Below, piece by piece: positions 15,417-22,935 of a stretch of 41,286 nt of DNA. The notes below the pieces were generated by a model. The model made no database searches and was not told the DNA's origin. It saw only the letters and a list, made by a program, of their open reading frames with translations. Source of the stretch: Vibrio hepatarius (GTDB taxonomy: Bacteria > Pseudomonadota > Gammaproteobacteria > Enterobacterales > Vibrionaceae); assembly GCF_011806575.1 (NCBI RefSeq), contig NZ_JAATOO010000032.1:1-41286 (forward strand), in the 5' to 3' direction. The position numbers were made by a program, and so were the translations under genes. Every line of letters begins with the position of its first letter. Positions within the stretch are counted from its first letter, which is position 1.

Positions 15417-17883
15417 ATAAGTCTCCTAGCATGACCAAGACGTTACCATCTTCAGGTAGATTGACCGTAACGGATTGTTTTTCTTTGTTGTCGAGTTCGA
15501 GCTTGTAATCACCTGGTCGTAGACCGGATAGCGCAAATAACCCTTGTCTGTTGGTGAAAAACTCGACAGGCTCATGCTCTTTATCGCCTAAATAGATCGC
15601 TTTACCGGCAACCAAAGTGATAGGTTCACCAGATTTTCGGTCATAGATTTTACCCATCGCGGTTAGCACGGCATCAGAGCCAATCAACAGACGATAGCCT
15701 CGGTTGTACCCTGGGTAGAGTGAAAAGGCACCATCGCCTAAGTCATATCCAGGGGGCAAATCTTCTACATCGTAACCAATAAGCTGAGAGTTATACGCGA
15801 CGAGGTCAGGTAACAAAACGTCATAGGAAGATTCGCTGAACACACGGGCGTAATCACTATTTAAGGTTGGATCCACCGCTACACGATTTTCAGCCAAACT
15901 TGGGTGCTTCTCGATAACGGCAAAAGCTTCTTTGACCGGTCGACCAATGGTGACCGCACTTCCTGCAAACGCAATTGAGCTTGAAACCTCAACTCTAGTA
16001 TTGTGCGTTAGACTGCTCTCATCAAAGTTTTCAACTCGTGTTGTATGGTCCGCAAGCGTTTCAAAGCGGTTACCGGTGTAATTTACGCCTGCATTGAGGT
16101 TACCATCAGTCTCTTTGTTCGTTTCCAACGATGCGTAGGCAGACACACCACCAGTGCTGCCAATACCATCGCGGTATGTCACATCTAATGAGCCCTGTTG
16201 GTTTTGGCTTGAGTATTGCCCGACTGCACGTAGCTCCCGGCTAAAAGGCCAACTAATAGTAAATGATGCAGAAAATTCATCTTCGGTGTATTGATAATCA
16301 CGATAGTTTAAACGTGTACTCCAAGTCGCAGGTGTCCCAAATAGTGGGCCTGATAGGCTCGGGCTTACAGACCAATAGTTGCTGGTCTCCTCTACACCTG
16401 AACTGTATGTGGAAGTAAGTGCAGTACGCAATCGCTGCGTTATTGCGATAGAACCAAACAGTGATGCGTAATGTTGAGTTGCGTTTACCGGTGAGTCAGT
16501 TGTATCGAAACTGTTTATGCCAACAAAATCTTCAGATTGATACTCATAAATAAAGCTCAGTTGGGGCTTTAAGTCGTTACTATCATCAAACTCGGCATCG
16601 AATGATAAACGATAAGCGTCACCACTTTTCAACTCTGGATGATGGCTTTGAGAAGTTACGAGCTCCGTTACACCAAGTGTTGATGCATGTAGTATTGATG
16701 CGCCGTACTGGTAGACATCTTCTCTACTTTGAGCATCAACCCCTAGCGTTAGTGACGGCGTAACACCCACATCTAAATAACCGTGTAGAATCTGTTGTTC
16801 AGATAGGTACTTAATCTCACCATCACGAAATTCACTTGGCATCCCCGCCATAATGCTGTATTCAAACTCACCTTGTGCAAGTAATCCATTACCTGTCGCG
16901 ATTGAAAAACTGATTCTCTCCTCTCTTCCCGCCGAGTCGGTAATGATGAGCTCAACATCATTGTTACCCTGTGCAAGAGGGATATCACTTAAGTTGTAAC
17001 TACCCGCACTCAAAGTTAAACGTTGAACAACTGCACCATCGATGACGACATCCACACTTGAGGTTCTTTGGAGAGTGAACGACTGGGCAGCTTTCGGTCT
17101 AACGTTTCTTGTTGGGATAAGAGTGAAATCTCGCGTCAAGCCAATTCCAAGTACGTCGGTACCATCTTGAAACAGTTTACCGCTGTTATACATATCGCCT
17201 AAGACGAGTCTTGTCCCTTGACTCGGAAAGTCTACGTTGAGTCTTGTCCCTTCACGTACGTACTGTTCGTTACTCTCTGCGCTCGAGTCAAACGATGCTT
17301 CATATTCGATGCTGGCAGGTCCAGCACTGAGCGCTGATTCTAAACGGTGATAATAGTTGTTCTGTGTCTCTGTGTCTTCTGCTCGAGTTTCATTTGCGGT
17401 CAGCGTGATATTCATATATCCACTAAAAACCTCTGGCTCAAGATGATTCTGGTTTGGATTTTGATGGGCAAAGCGTATTTGCTGAGTAAACGCTAAATCA
17501 GCAGGAATAGAAATAATGCATTCAAAAGTAGAGGAATCGAAACGCATGTCTAGGCCGACTGTTTGGAAGTCTTGCTGAGAAAGTACAGAACTGTTACTAA
17601 CGTTTCTAAGATCATTGATAGTGTCTTCAGACAAAAGCGACCTAAGTAACTCGAGAGTATTCTCTTTAGGTAACAAGACTTCGTCATCAGCAGTAATGGT
17701 TACCAACGCTTCGCCAAGTACACTATCACTAACTCTAAGCAAAGTTGTTAGTTCAATATCTCTGCCTGTTGGATTGATCTTGGCGGCTTGGACAACTGAA
17801 ATATTGCCAAGTACATAAAACAAGGCAAACAGGGCTAGAATGATGACCCTAACGAATGAATTTATCTTAGTGTTCATATCCAT
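15406..17883 (-). CDS. outer membrane usher of a chaperone-usher pilus
   Basis: About 825 residues: a signal peptide (SFVRVIILALFALFYVLGNISVVQA), a periplasmic N-domain, a beta-barrel region of repeated aromatic-ended strands, and a plug-like segment in which SSVDVVIDGAVVQRLTLSAGSYNLSDIP is characteristic. The C-terminal domains carry a predicted carboxypeptidase-like fold (GKIYDRKSG...GLFALSGLRPGDYKLEL). Ushers form the outer membrane pore and order the subunits. It differs from FimD/PapC ushers, and I cannot place its clade with certainty. Candidate starts are GTG 17892 and ATG 17886, 17883 and 17877; 17883 is preferred because GGTGA lies 5 bases upstream. All candidates overlap the preceding chaperone gene, indicating coupling. 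Confidence 0.85.
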   Translation of the reverse strand: MDMNTKINSFVRVIILALFALFYVLGNISVVQAAKINPTGRDIELTTLLRVSDSVLGEALVTITADDEVLLPKENTLELLRSLLSEDTINDLRNVSNSSVLSQQDFQTVGLDMRFDSSTFECIISIPADLAFTQQIRFAHQNPNQNHLEPEVFSGYMNITLTANETRAEDTETQNNYYHRLESALSAGPASIEYEASFDSSAESNEQYVREGTRLNVDFPSQGTRLVLGDMYNSGKLFQDGTDVLGIGLTRDFTLIPTRNVRPKAAQSFTLQRTSSVDVVIDGAVVQRLTLSAGSYNLSDIPLAQGNNDVELIITDSAGREERISFSIATGNGLLAQGEFEYSIMAGMPSEFRDGEIKYLSEQQILHGYLDVGVTPSLTLGVDAQSREDVYQYGASILHASTLGVTELVTSQSHHPELKSGDAYRLSFDAEFDDSNDLKPQLSFIYEYQSEDFVGINSFDTTDSPVNATQHYASLFGSIAITQRLRTALTSTYSSGVEETSNYWSVSPSLSGPLFGTPATWSTRLNYRDYQYTEDEFSASFTISWPFSRELRAVGQYSSQNQQGSLDVTYRDGIGSTGGVSAYASLETNKETDGNLNAGVNYTGNRFETLADHTTRVENFDESSLTHNTRVEVSSSIAFAGSAVTIGRPVKEAFAVIEKHPSLAENRVAVDPTLNSDYARVFSESSYDVLLPDLVAYNSQLIGYDVEDLPPGYDLGDGAFSLYPGYNRGYRLLIGSDAVLTAMGKIYDRKSGEPITLVAGKAIYLGDKEHEPVEFFTNRQGLFALSGLRPGDYKLELDNKEKQSVTVNLPEDGNVLVMLGDLYVD

Positions 17884-18514
17884 CATATTCACCAGCCGGA
17901 AGATTAACTACAGATTGAACGTCTAAGCTTGTATTTGGCGGAATAAATAATGTACCAACGGTATCTTGGATTATTTGATTATGTTGAGAAAACGTCAGCA
18001 GACTACTGTAGGTATATTTATTGCCACTATTTACCAAAGTAGCCTTACCATCTTTTTCAACTTTAAGTGCAACATTTGCTCGATTGTTATTTGCATAGAC
18101 ATGTAGTAACGCGTTGTAGTGGACTTGCAGTGCTATTCCTGATTGTTCATTGTTTTCTAGCGGAGGTTGGCTAAAGCGAACGAAATAGCTTCTAGATTGA
18201 CGAGGTGTCCAAGAGGCTACCCATTGAATGCGAAATACTTGGCTCGCTCCTGGCTTGAGGATTGCAGCAGGTGGAAACACTAAAAGATCAAAATCATTGA
18301 CTGGTTGAGGAGTGAAGCTCCCATCTTGGTTAAAGCTAAGTTCTAGCAATGAGGCTTCAAGTGGTAACTTATTGGTCGTGTTGTTCGTTACCACAATTTG
18401 TGCGGAGTTACCTTTCTGTACGTTAAACTCCACGATCGATGGAGACATCACAATAGCATGTGATGTCCAGCTAAACAGCGCAAGCAAATAAGCAAAAATG
18501 TGGTTACAGCGCAT
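17867..18514 (-). CDS. PapD-like periplasmic pilus chaperone (second of two)
   Basis: 215 residues with a signal peptide (about 1-20, ending TSHA). It has the chaperone N-domain pattern: IVEFNVQKGNSAQIVVTNN, then VFPPAAILKPGASQVFRI, the strand that binds subunits. The second immunoglobulin-like domain is shorter and diverged. It caps pilin subunits in the periplasm and delivers them to the usher. It begins 6 bp after the first chaperone gene and overlaps the usher start. Two adjacent chaperones in one small cluster suggest separate clients or a chaperone pair. Confidence 0.82.
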   Translation of the reverse strand: MRCNHIFAYLLALFSWTSHAIVMSPSIVEFNVQKGNSAQIVVTNNTTNKLPLEASLLELSFNQDGSFTPQPVNDFDLLVFPPAAILKPGASQVFRIQWVASWTPRQSRSYFVRFSQPPLENNEQSGIALQVHYNALLHVYANNNRANVALKVEKDGKATLVNSGNKYTYSSLLTFSQHNQIIQDTVGTLFIPPNTSLDVQSVVNLPAGEYDGYEH

Positions 18515-18520
18515 TATTTG

Positions 18521-19225
18521 CTATTCCGTTAATTCAATATCTATCGACAATGAATCTACATCAAAACCTTCAAGTGGCTTCATGACAAAGCTTCGCTTTG
18601 ATTTAGGCAATACTAAGCTACCTGCAATGAGTTCTCGTATTTCTGTTCCAGTAACAAAAGAATTGTGGGTCTTATCAGCTACTTGCCAGTTAGTTTTATT
18701 TAGTCTCGCGTAGCTTGTACCTGTATTGCTTACTTCAAGCAGCCAATTTGCGCCATCTTGTTTTACATTTGTCACTGATAGCTCAGGTCGTGAGTTCTTT
18801 GGCTTTACGTTGATTAGTGTATTGAACTCTAGCAGTAAACCAACGTTCGCAGCTTCCGCGCTCGCGCGTTCAACTTGAACTTGCTTCACCGTAACACGAT
18901 AGGCTTTCGACTCAGATATAGATGGGTTGCCAAGATAGCGGATCATCACCGATTGGGAGCGCCCTGGCTCAATAACCGCAGTAACCGGAATAACAAGTAA
19001 CTCATCATCAGCAGGTTGAGTGGTTTCGTTGCCCATTTCATCCATAGTCATAGATTTGGGAATCAATTCAACGGTAAGTGGTTGGCTGCCAGTGTTATCC
19101 ACGCGCATCACTATTTGAGAGCGTTTACCTAATGGCTCCATTTCAGAAACCATAGGTTCAACTCGGTACGCCTGAACAGAAAAACTGACCATGATGGATA
19201 AGATGATAACTATGCTTCTAAACAC
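18521..19225 (-). CDS. PapD-like periplasmic pilus chaperone (first of two)
   Basis: 234 residues with a signal peptide (about 1-18, ending VQA). The first immunoglobulin-like domain shows KRSQIVMRVDNTGSQPL and LVIPVTAVIEPGRSQSVMIRYLG, the usual subunit-binding strand region. The second domain follows from about residue 130 (LSVTNVKQDGANWLLEVSNTG). It is longer than and only distantly similar to the chaperone encoded next. A strong hairpin separates it from the upstream major pilin gene, so it is probably made at lower levels than the pilin. AAGGAGT precedes the ATG. Confidence 0.82.
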   Translation of the reverse strand: MFRSIVIILSIMVSFSVQAYRVEPMVSEMEPLGKRSQIVMRVDNTGSQPLTVELIPKSMTMDEMGNETTQPADDELLVIPVTAVIEPGRSQSVMIRYLGNPSISESKAYRVTVKQVQVERASAEAANVGLLLEFNTLINVKPKNSRPELSVTNVKQDGANWLLEVSNTGTSYARLNKTNWQVADKTHNSFVTGTEIRELIAGSLVLPKSKRSFVMKPLEGFDVDSLSIDIELTE

Positions 19226-19249
19226 TCATACACTCCTTGAATAGAAATC

Positions 19250-19271
19250 GGGAGGCTATGAATAGCCTCCC
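19250..19271 (-). terminator. intercistronic hairpin after the major pilin gene
   Basis: Perfect 9-bp GC-rich stem GGGAGGCTA (19250-19258) / TAGCCTCCC (19263-19271), loop TGAA, lying in the 60-bp gap between the pilin stop and the first chaperone start. On the minus strand it is followed by GATTTCTATT, a weak T tract, so it probably attenuates or protects the message rather than stopping it fully. Confidence 0.7.
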
Positions 19272-19285
19272 TTAGCTTAAGACAA

Positions 19286-19786
19286 TTAGTTTGAAGTGAT
19301 ACTAATTGTGATTGTATCTGAGTAACCACCTGACCAAGGTGCTGTTTGAGTGTTAGTTACTTCTAGAGTTGCTGAAAGGCCATCAGCTAGGTCTGTTGAT
19401 CCCGCATATGATTTAGCATCAGACTCAAAGTTGTTTGGACCAGTACCGCCAGGAGGAGCAAAAGATAGTGGATCTAGACCTTCTGGAGTAAATGTTGCTT
19501 CATATGCAAGTGCAAAATCATCTGGTAATGCGTCGTCTGCTTCTAGACCACCTTCAGCACTTACCATCTTCACAGTTGCACCGTTACGGTCATTACATTT
19601 CATTGTAAAGTTAGTTGTAGCAGTGTTTTGAGCTGATGGATTCTTAAGATCTAGCACTAATTGGTTTGCTGAAATTTCACAAACTGAAGGGTTGATTGCT
19701 TGAACTTGTATCGCTGTCGGCGCTGCAAGAGCTTGAGTGGCAAACGCACCAGAAATAACAACTGCACAAACTGTTAACTTATTCAT
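19286..19786 (-). CDS. major pilin-type subunit of the chaperone-usher pilus
   Basis: 166 residues with a clear signal peptide (MNKLTVCAVVISGAFATQALA). The mature protein is a single pilin domain with two cysteines (about C36 and C64) placed to form one disulfide, and it ends with GGYSDTITISITSN, the last beta strand. The shape resembles spore-coat-U/Csu-like subunits. A strong AAGGAG ribosome binding site and the hairpin just downstream point to high expression, hence the major-subunit call. The domain family is inferred by eye. Codon use is smoother than in its neighbours, as in abundant proteins. Confidence 0.75.
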   Translation of the reverse strand: MNKLTVCAVVISGAFATQALAAPTAIQVQAINPSVCEISANQLVLDLKNPSAQNTATTNFTMKCNDRNGATVKMVSAEGGLEADDALPDDFALAYEATFTPEGLDPLSFAPPGGTGPNNFESDAKSYAGSTDLADGLSATLEVTNTQTAPWSGGYSDTITISITSN

Positions 19787-19827
19787 AATTGCTCCTTAGA
19801 GAGTTTTTTACTGACTTACATGTCGTA

Positions 19828-19845
19828 GCCCAGATACGTTTGGGC
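19828..19845 (-). repeat. small leader hairpin before the major pilin gene
   Basis: GCCCA (19828-19832) and TGGGC (19841-19845) form a 5-bp stem in the 99-bp gap between the two pilin genes. It may set message stability or spacing. No T tract follows. Confidence 0.4.
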
Positions 19846-19885
19846 AGATTGCGACTGACGTGCTCACTCGCATGAAGTAAGCTAT

Positions 19886-20392
19886 TTACTGTTTGATGTC
19901 ATTGATTGATGGATAGACATCAATTTCGATAACATCTTGGTAATTGCCTGCGTATAGCAGGTTATCTTCAAGGGTTACCCGTATTTCTCCTTGCGTTGAA
20001 AACGGAATAACACCGGAACTATCGACAGAGCTCTCAGAAGTTAAGTCACTACTGGATATCTGCTTTTTAATACCTAATTTGGTGATCGATATTTCTAATA
20101 AATACCTATTTAACCCATGTTCCTGATTGGCATCGCTTGCTAACAAACCACCATTTCGTGAGGAAATACTCATTCTCAAAGGTTGGTTGCAATAAACATT
20201 AAACGGCAACGTTTTTGAGCGTATATTTGACAAATCTATCGTGTTGTCTGTCATCAAGCTTAATTCACAGCGACTTTCAATTTGTCCTACAAGATCTAAA
20301 GACAAATCGCCTGCTTTAGCTGAGTATGAAAACAAGGCTGAGTTTGGCGATATAAAAATCACTAAAATAATGTACTTAATTAATTCCCTCAT
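19886..20392 (-). CDS. minor pilin-like subunit, first gene of the pilus cluster
   Basis: 168 residues from ATG 20392 (MRELIKYIILVIFISP, a signal peptide). The open frame extends to 20533, but the extra 47 residues are hydrophobic and have no better start, while AAGG lies 6 bases upstream of 20392. The mature part has two cysteines (CELSL and YCNQP) and ends GNYQDVIEIDVYPSI, the same terminal-strand pattern as the major pilin. It is probably a minor or initiating subunit. The region is AT-rich. It is divergent from the LuxR-type regulator. Confidence 0.68.
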   Translation of the reverse strand: MRELIKYIILVIFISPNSALFSYSAKAGDLSLDLVGQIESRCELSLMTDNTIDLSNIRSKTLPFNVYCNQPLRMSISSRNGGLLASDANQEHGLNRYLLEISITKLGIKKQISSSDLTSESSVDSSGVIPFSTQGEIRVTLEDNLLYAGNYQDVIEIDVYPSINDIKQ

Positions 20393-20710
20393 AAGAGGCC
20401 TTTGCTCTATCTGAGATGAGATTAAATATACCGCTTTCAATAAGATAAAAAGTATGAAACTAAGACGGATCAGAAATACAAGTAGTAGAAAAAGTTGTAG
20501 GCGCCACGAGTTTAAATAACTGTAGAAAAACACACTTAAAAATAGTGTGGATTTATTTACAGAATAAAAATTGTGTTCTTGGCTGAAGTTTTAGAAATTG
20601 ATGAAATTTATTACGAATTGTATCAGTTTAGAAACACGATAGCGCACCGAGTGCGGTGTATACTCGTGCCCCTACGTTCATATAAATGCATACATACGCC
20701 GGAGTCCGTT
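20393..20710. other. divergent intergenic region, pilus cluster versus LuxR regulator
   Basis: 318 bp of AT-rich DNA. It should hold both promoters. For the regulator, TTGATG (20598-20603) and TATCAG (20621-20626) are 17 bp apart (4 of 6 matches each). I see no convincing promoter for the pilus side. The region also contains the dyad at 20635-20668. A 46-codon GTG-initiated extension of the regulator frame crosses it but is probably untranslated. Confidence 0.5.
20635..20668. repeat. two-step dyad in the regulator leader
   Basis: Outer arms CACGA (20635-20639) / TCGTG (20664-20668) and inner arms CACCG (20645-20649) / CGGTG (20654-20658) share one centre. It lies 43-76 bp upstream of the regulator ATG, downstream of the candidate promoter, so it could fold in the RNA or bind a regulator. 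Confidence 0.5.
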
Positions 20711-21382
20711 ATGGGAGTTAAGCTGGACAAGAAAAAGCACTGGAATGTTCTACTGGATGAAAAGAACAATTTTCACTCGCAACTTATCAAACGAGAACTA
20801 AGTAAAAATGAAAAGTTGAATGTGATCATTGGCCATGCGAACGAAGTCAATCAAATCATTGACAATAACGACGTTGATATTGTTCTTGTCTCTTTTACCT
20901 GTCTTAAAGAAGGCCAATATTTAAACGATATCTACGCGAATAGTTTAAATACAAGCCTAGTCGTTTATGGTATTCCGAAGCACATTGAATGCGTGGAACT
21001 TTCAACTTGGTTTGGTGTAAAAGGAATGATTTATGAAGATGCACCGATTGAGCACTTAATTCGTTGTGTCGATGCTGTTCTTAATGGCAGCCTGTGGTTA
21101 CCAAGAAGCCTGATGGCGCAAATGTTAAACCAAATTCGTCCTTATATATTATCGACACCAGATGGCATCAACGAATTAACCAAGCGAGAAAAACAAATTC
21201 TCGATCATTTAGTGTGTGGAAATTCTAACTTAGAGATAGCAGAAAGTTTATATATCGCTGAAAGCACGGTGAAGACACATCTATATAAATTGTACAAAAA
21301 ATTAAATGTAGGTTGTCGACGAGAAGCAATAGAACTAGCTAAAAAACATTATAAGTCCGCAAATGTATATAGCATCAAGTAA
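20711..21382 (+). CDS. LuxR-type regulator with degenerate receiver (CsgD/VpsT-like)
   Basis: 223 residues from ATG 20711, with GGAG 6 bases upstream; the longer GTG 20573 frame lacks such a site. The N-terminal domain (about 30-145) looks like a receiver fold without the phospho-aspartate pattern. It ends with the GSLWLPRSLMAQML segment common in the CsgD/VpsT group. The LuxR helix-turn-helix is at about 155-215 (LTKREKQILDHLV...IAESTVKTHLYKLYKKLNV). Such proteins control matrix and surface-fibre genes, and VpsT binds cyclic-di-GMP through a W-[FLMT]-[TS]-R motif. Here WFGV (100-103) occurs instead, so cyclic-di-GMP binding is doubtful. The divergent position makes the pilus cluster the likely target. 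Confidence 0.82.
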   Translation: MGVKLDKKKHWNVLLDEKNNFHSQLIKRELSKNEKLNVIIGHANEVNQIIDNNDVDIVLVSFTCLKEGQYLNDIYANSLNTSLVVYGIPKHIECVELSTWFGVKGMIYEDAPIEHLIRCVDAVLNGSLWLPRSLMAQMLNQIRPYILSTPDGINELTKREKQILDHLVCGNSNLEIAESLYIAESTVKTHLYKLYKKLNVGCRREAIELAKKHYKSANVYSIK

Positions 21383-21402
21383 TAATGAGATTATAAAAAC
21401 AA

Positions 21403-21434
21403 GGCGTCACTTATATAAACGACGCCCTATTTTA
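21403..21434. terminator. terminator between the LuxR gene and the DUF2987-like gene
   Basis: GGCGTC (21403-21408) pairs with GACGCC (21421-21426) across a 12-base loop that can itself pair partly; CTATTTT follows. It lies between convergent genes. Confidence 0.6.
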
Positions 21435-21452
21435 GTGATATAGGTCAAATAT

Positions 21453-22109
21453 CTATTTTGCGTTTGGCAAATAAGGTAACACTCGAGCTGTTTGTTTTGG
21501 GAGTGTCATATAGCCGCCCTCTCCAATCTCAGAAAGCGCGACCTGCACTTTTCCATCAACGATAGGTTTAACATCACCGTTGGAAAACTGAATCGTCGAG
21601 TTGAGCTTGTTGGCAAACTCCAGTGTGACGCCTTCAACATTCGGAGTGAACCAACTCGCAAACATACCCCCTAAGTCTTCCAGCATCGCCTGCATTTGCG
21701 GCATAAGCTTTTCTACGTCTTGGTAGCTAACTTCGCCCTCGAATGGTTCTTTCGTCATCACAACCATAGAAAAATCACAGCGTCGATCTTGCGGTGTTTG
21801 CACAAACACGAGCGGATTTGCTTGGCGCAAATTGTCGTCGATTGGCACAAGCAACTCATTGTATTGGGAGGATTTTAGCTCTTCGTAATGTTCTTCTTTT
21901 TCCATCCAAGCTTTATCGATGGGACAAAGTTGTTTGCTTTGCGCATCGAGAAAAAAGAAGCCGATTTTCACGTCATCGTGCCCTTCCTTCACATTCTGTT
22001 TCATTTGAGTAAAGAGCTTGCTATAGGTGAACATATATTCTTGAGCATATGAAGGTGCTGCTACAGTCGTCAAAGCAGCAGCCAAGAAGGCTAATGATAT
22101 TTTCTTCAT
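21453..22109 (-). CDS. periplasmic protein, DUF2987-like
   Basis: 218 residues from ATG 22109, which gives a clean signal peptide (MKKISLAFLAAALTTVAAPSYA). A longer in-frame start at 22148 would overlap the preceding gene and is less likely. The mature protein has two cysteines (QLCPID and RRCDFS) that may form a disulfide, and is otherwise soluble and alpha/beta. I think it belongs to the DUF2987 family, found in Vibrio and relatives, but the function is unknown. It follows the Bax-like lipoprotein gene (14-bp gap) and is probably co-transcribed with it. Confidence 0.7.
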   Translation of the reverse strand: MKKISLAFLAAALTTVAAPSYAQEYMFTYSKLFTQMKQNVKEGHDDVKIGFFFLDAQSKQLCPIDKAWMEKEEHYEELKSSQYNELLVPIDDNLRQANPLVFVQTPQDRRCDFSMVVMTKEPFEGEVSYQDVEKLMPQMQAMLEDLGGMFASWFTPNVEGVTLEFANKLNSTIQFSNGDVKPIVDGKVQVALSEIGEGGYMTLPKQTARVLPYLPNAK

Positions 22110-22122
22110 TGAATTTATAATC

Positions 22123-22935
22123 TTATTGTTGAGTGGTCTGGCTTTCAAAAAACGGCTTATTATGACGAATCATTGTTTGTAAGTCGTTGACGTATGCCTC
22201 ACCTCTTTCAGAGTATTTGAGTAATCCGTTAGTCAGTGCGATAGCTGCGTCGATATCCGTTAAACTTTGACCAGCGATATGACGTTGATAACGGATCTCG
22301 CGCAACGCTTCGTATGCGGCGTTACGATTGACGTTCATAAAGTAACCATGAATCGACTGTTGAACAGAGCTAAATTTGGCCACTTCGTGGCTCATCCCAT
22401 CAGCTCGCTGTAACGGAACCAGCCCACACCCCTTGCTATAGCACCATTGCCCAAAGTAGTTATTCGCTTTAGTCGCAAATCGCGATGTTCCCCAAGCTGA
22501 TTCGTTTGCCCCCTGTACCATGACTAATGCTTTAGGTAACACGTCGACGCGATGTAACATCTTGTCCATCCAAACTTGAGTGACTTCTCCCTCATTCAGT
22601 TCTAGGTTGTAGAGCTTCCCTAAACGTTTGGCTGTCTCAATATCGTCATTTGAGAGCTGTTGTTGCTGCAAATGAGTCTGGATATTTTCTAGACGTTCGC
22701 GCTCTTTCTTTACGCGCTGGTTTTCAAGCTCAATCCCCGGTCTTAAATAATCGAAGAACGCCTGCTTTTTTGCTCGCGTATCGGTAAACGCAGTGAAATC
22801 AGGTGCGTCACCGACTTTCGCGGCAGCCTCAGAAGTGACAATTTTCTTTCGCTCTTGAGTACTTTCATATTGATAGGTAGTGCAACTCGCGAGAATACCC
22901 GCAGCTGCAATCGCAAGGAACTCGCCCTTACGCAT
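22123..22935 (-). CDS. bax: Bax-family lipoprotein, probable peptidoglycan glucosaminidase
   Basis: 270 residues from ATG 22935: MRKGEFLAIAAAGILASC carries a lipobox (LASC), so the mature protein is probably membrane-anchored through cysteine. Upstream ATGs at 22971-22959 are also possible. A helical charged region (about 60-110) precedes the Bax/glucosaminidase domain, with ALVMVQGANESAWGTSRFA including the likely catalytic glutamate, NNYFGQWCYSKGCG, and the helical end. E. coli Bax is the reference member. It probably cuts or binds the cell wall. The start region overlaps the end of the upstream membrane-protein gene by a few bases. Confidence 0.85.
   Translation of the reverse strand: MRKGEFLAIAAAGILASCTTYQYESTQERKKIVTSEAAAKVGDAPDFTAFTDTRAKKQAFFDYLRPGIELENQRVKKERERLENIQTHLQQQQLSNDDIETAKRLGKLYNLELNEGEVTQVWMDKMLHRVDVLPKALVMVQGANESAWGTSRFATKANNYFGQWCYSKGCGLVPLQRADGMSHEVAKFSSVQQSIHGYFMNVNRNAAYEALREIRYQRHIAGQSLTDIDAAIALTNGLLKYSERGEAYVNDLQTMIRHNKPFFESQTTQQ

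Noticed and set aside
20393..20533. 47-residue N-terminal extension of the minor pilin
   Set aside because: It would place a second hydrophobic stretch before a complete signal peptide. ATG 20392 has a better upstream site.
20573..20710. GTG-initiated N-terminal extension of the LuxR-type regulator
   Set aside because: No ribosome binding site before 20573, while GGAG precedes ATG 20711 at good spacing. The extension contains the dyad and does not resemble the family.
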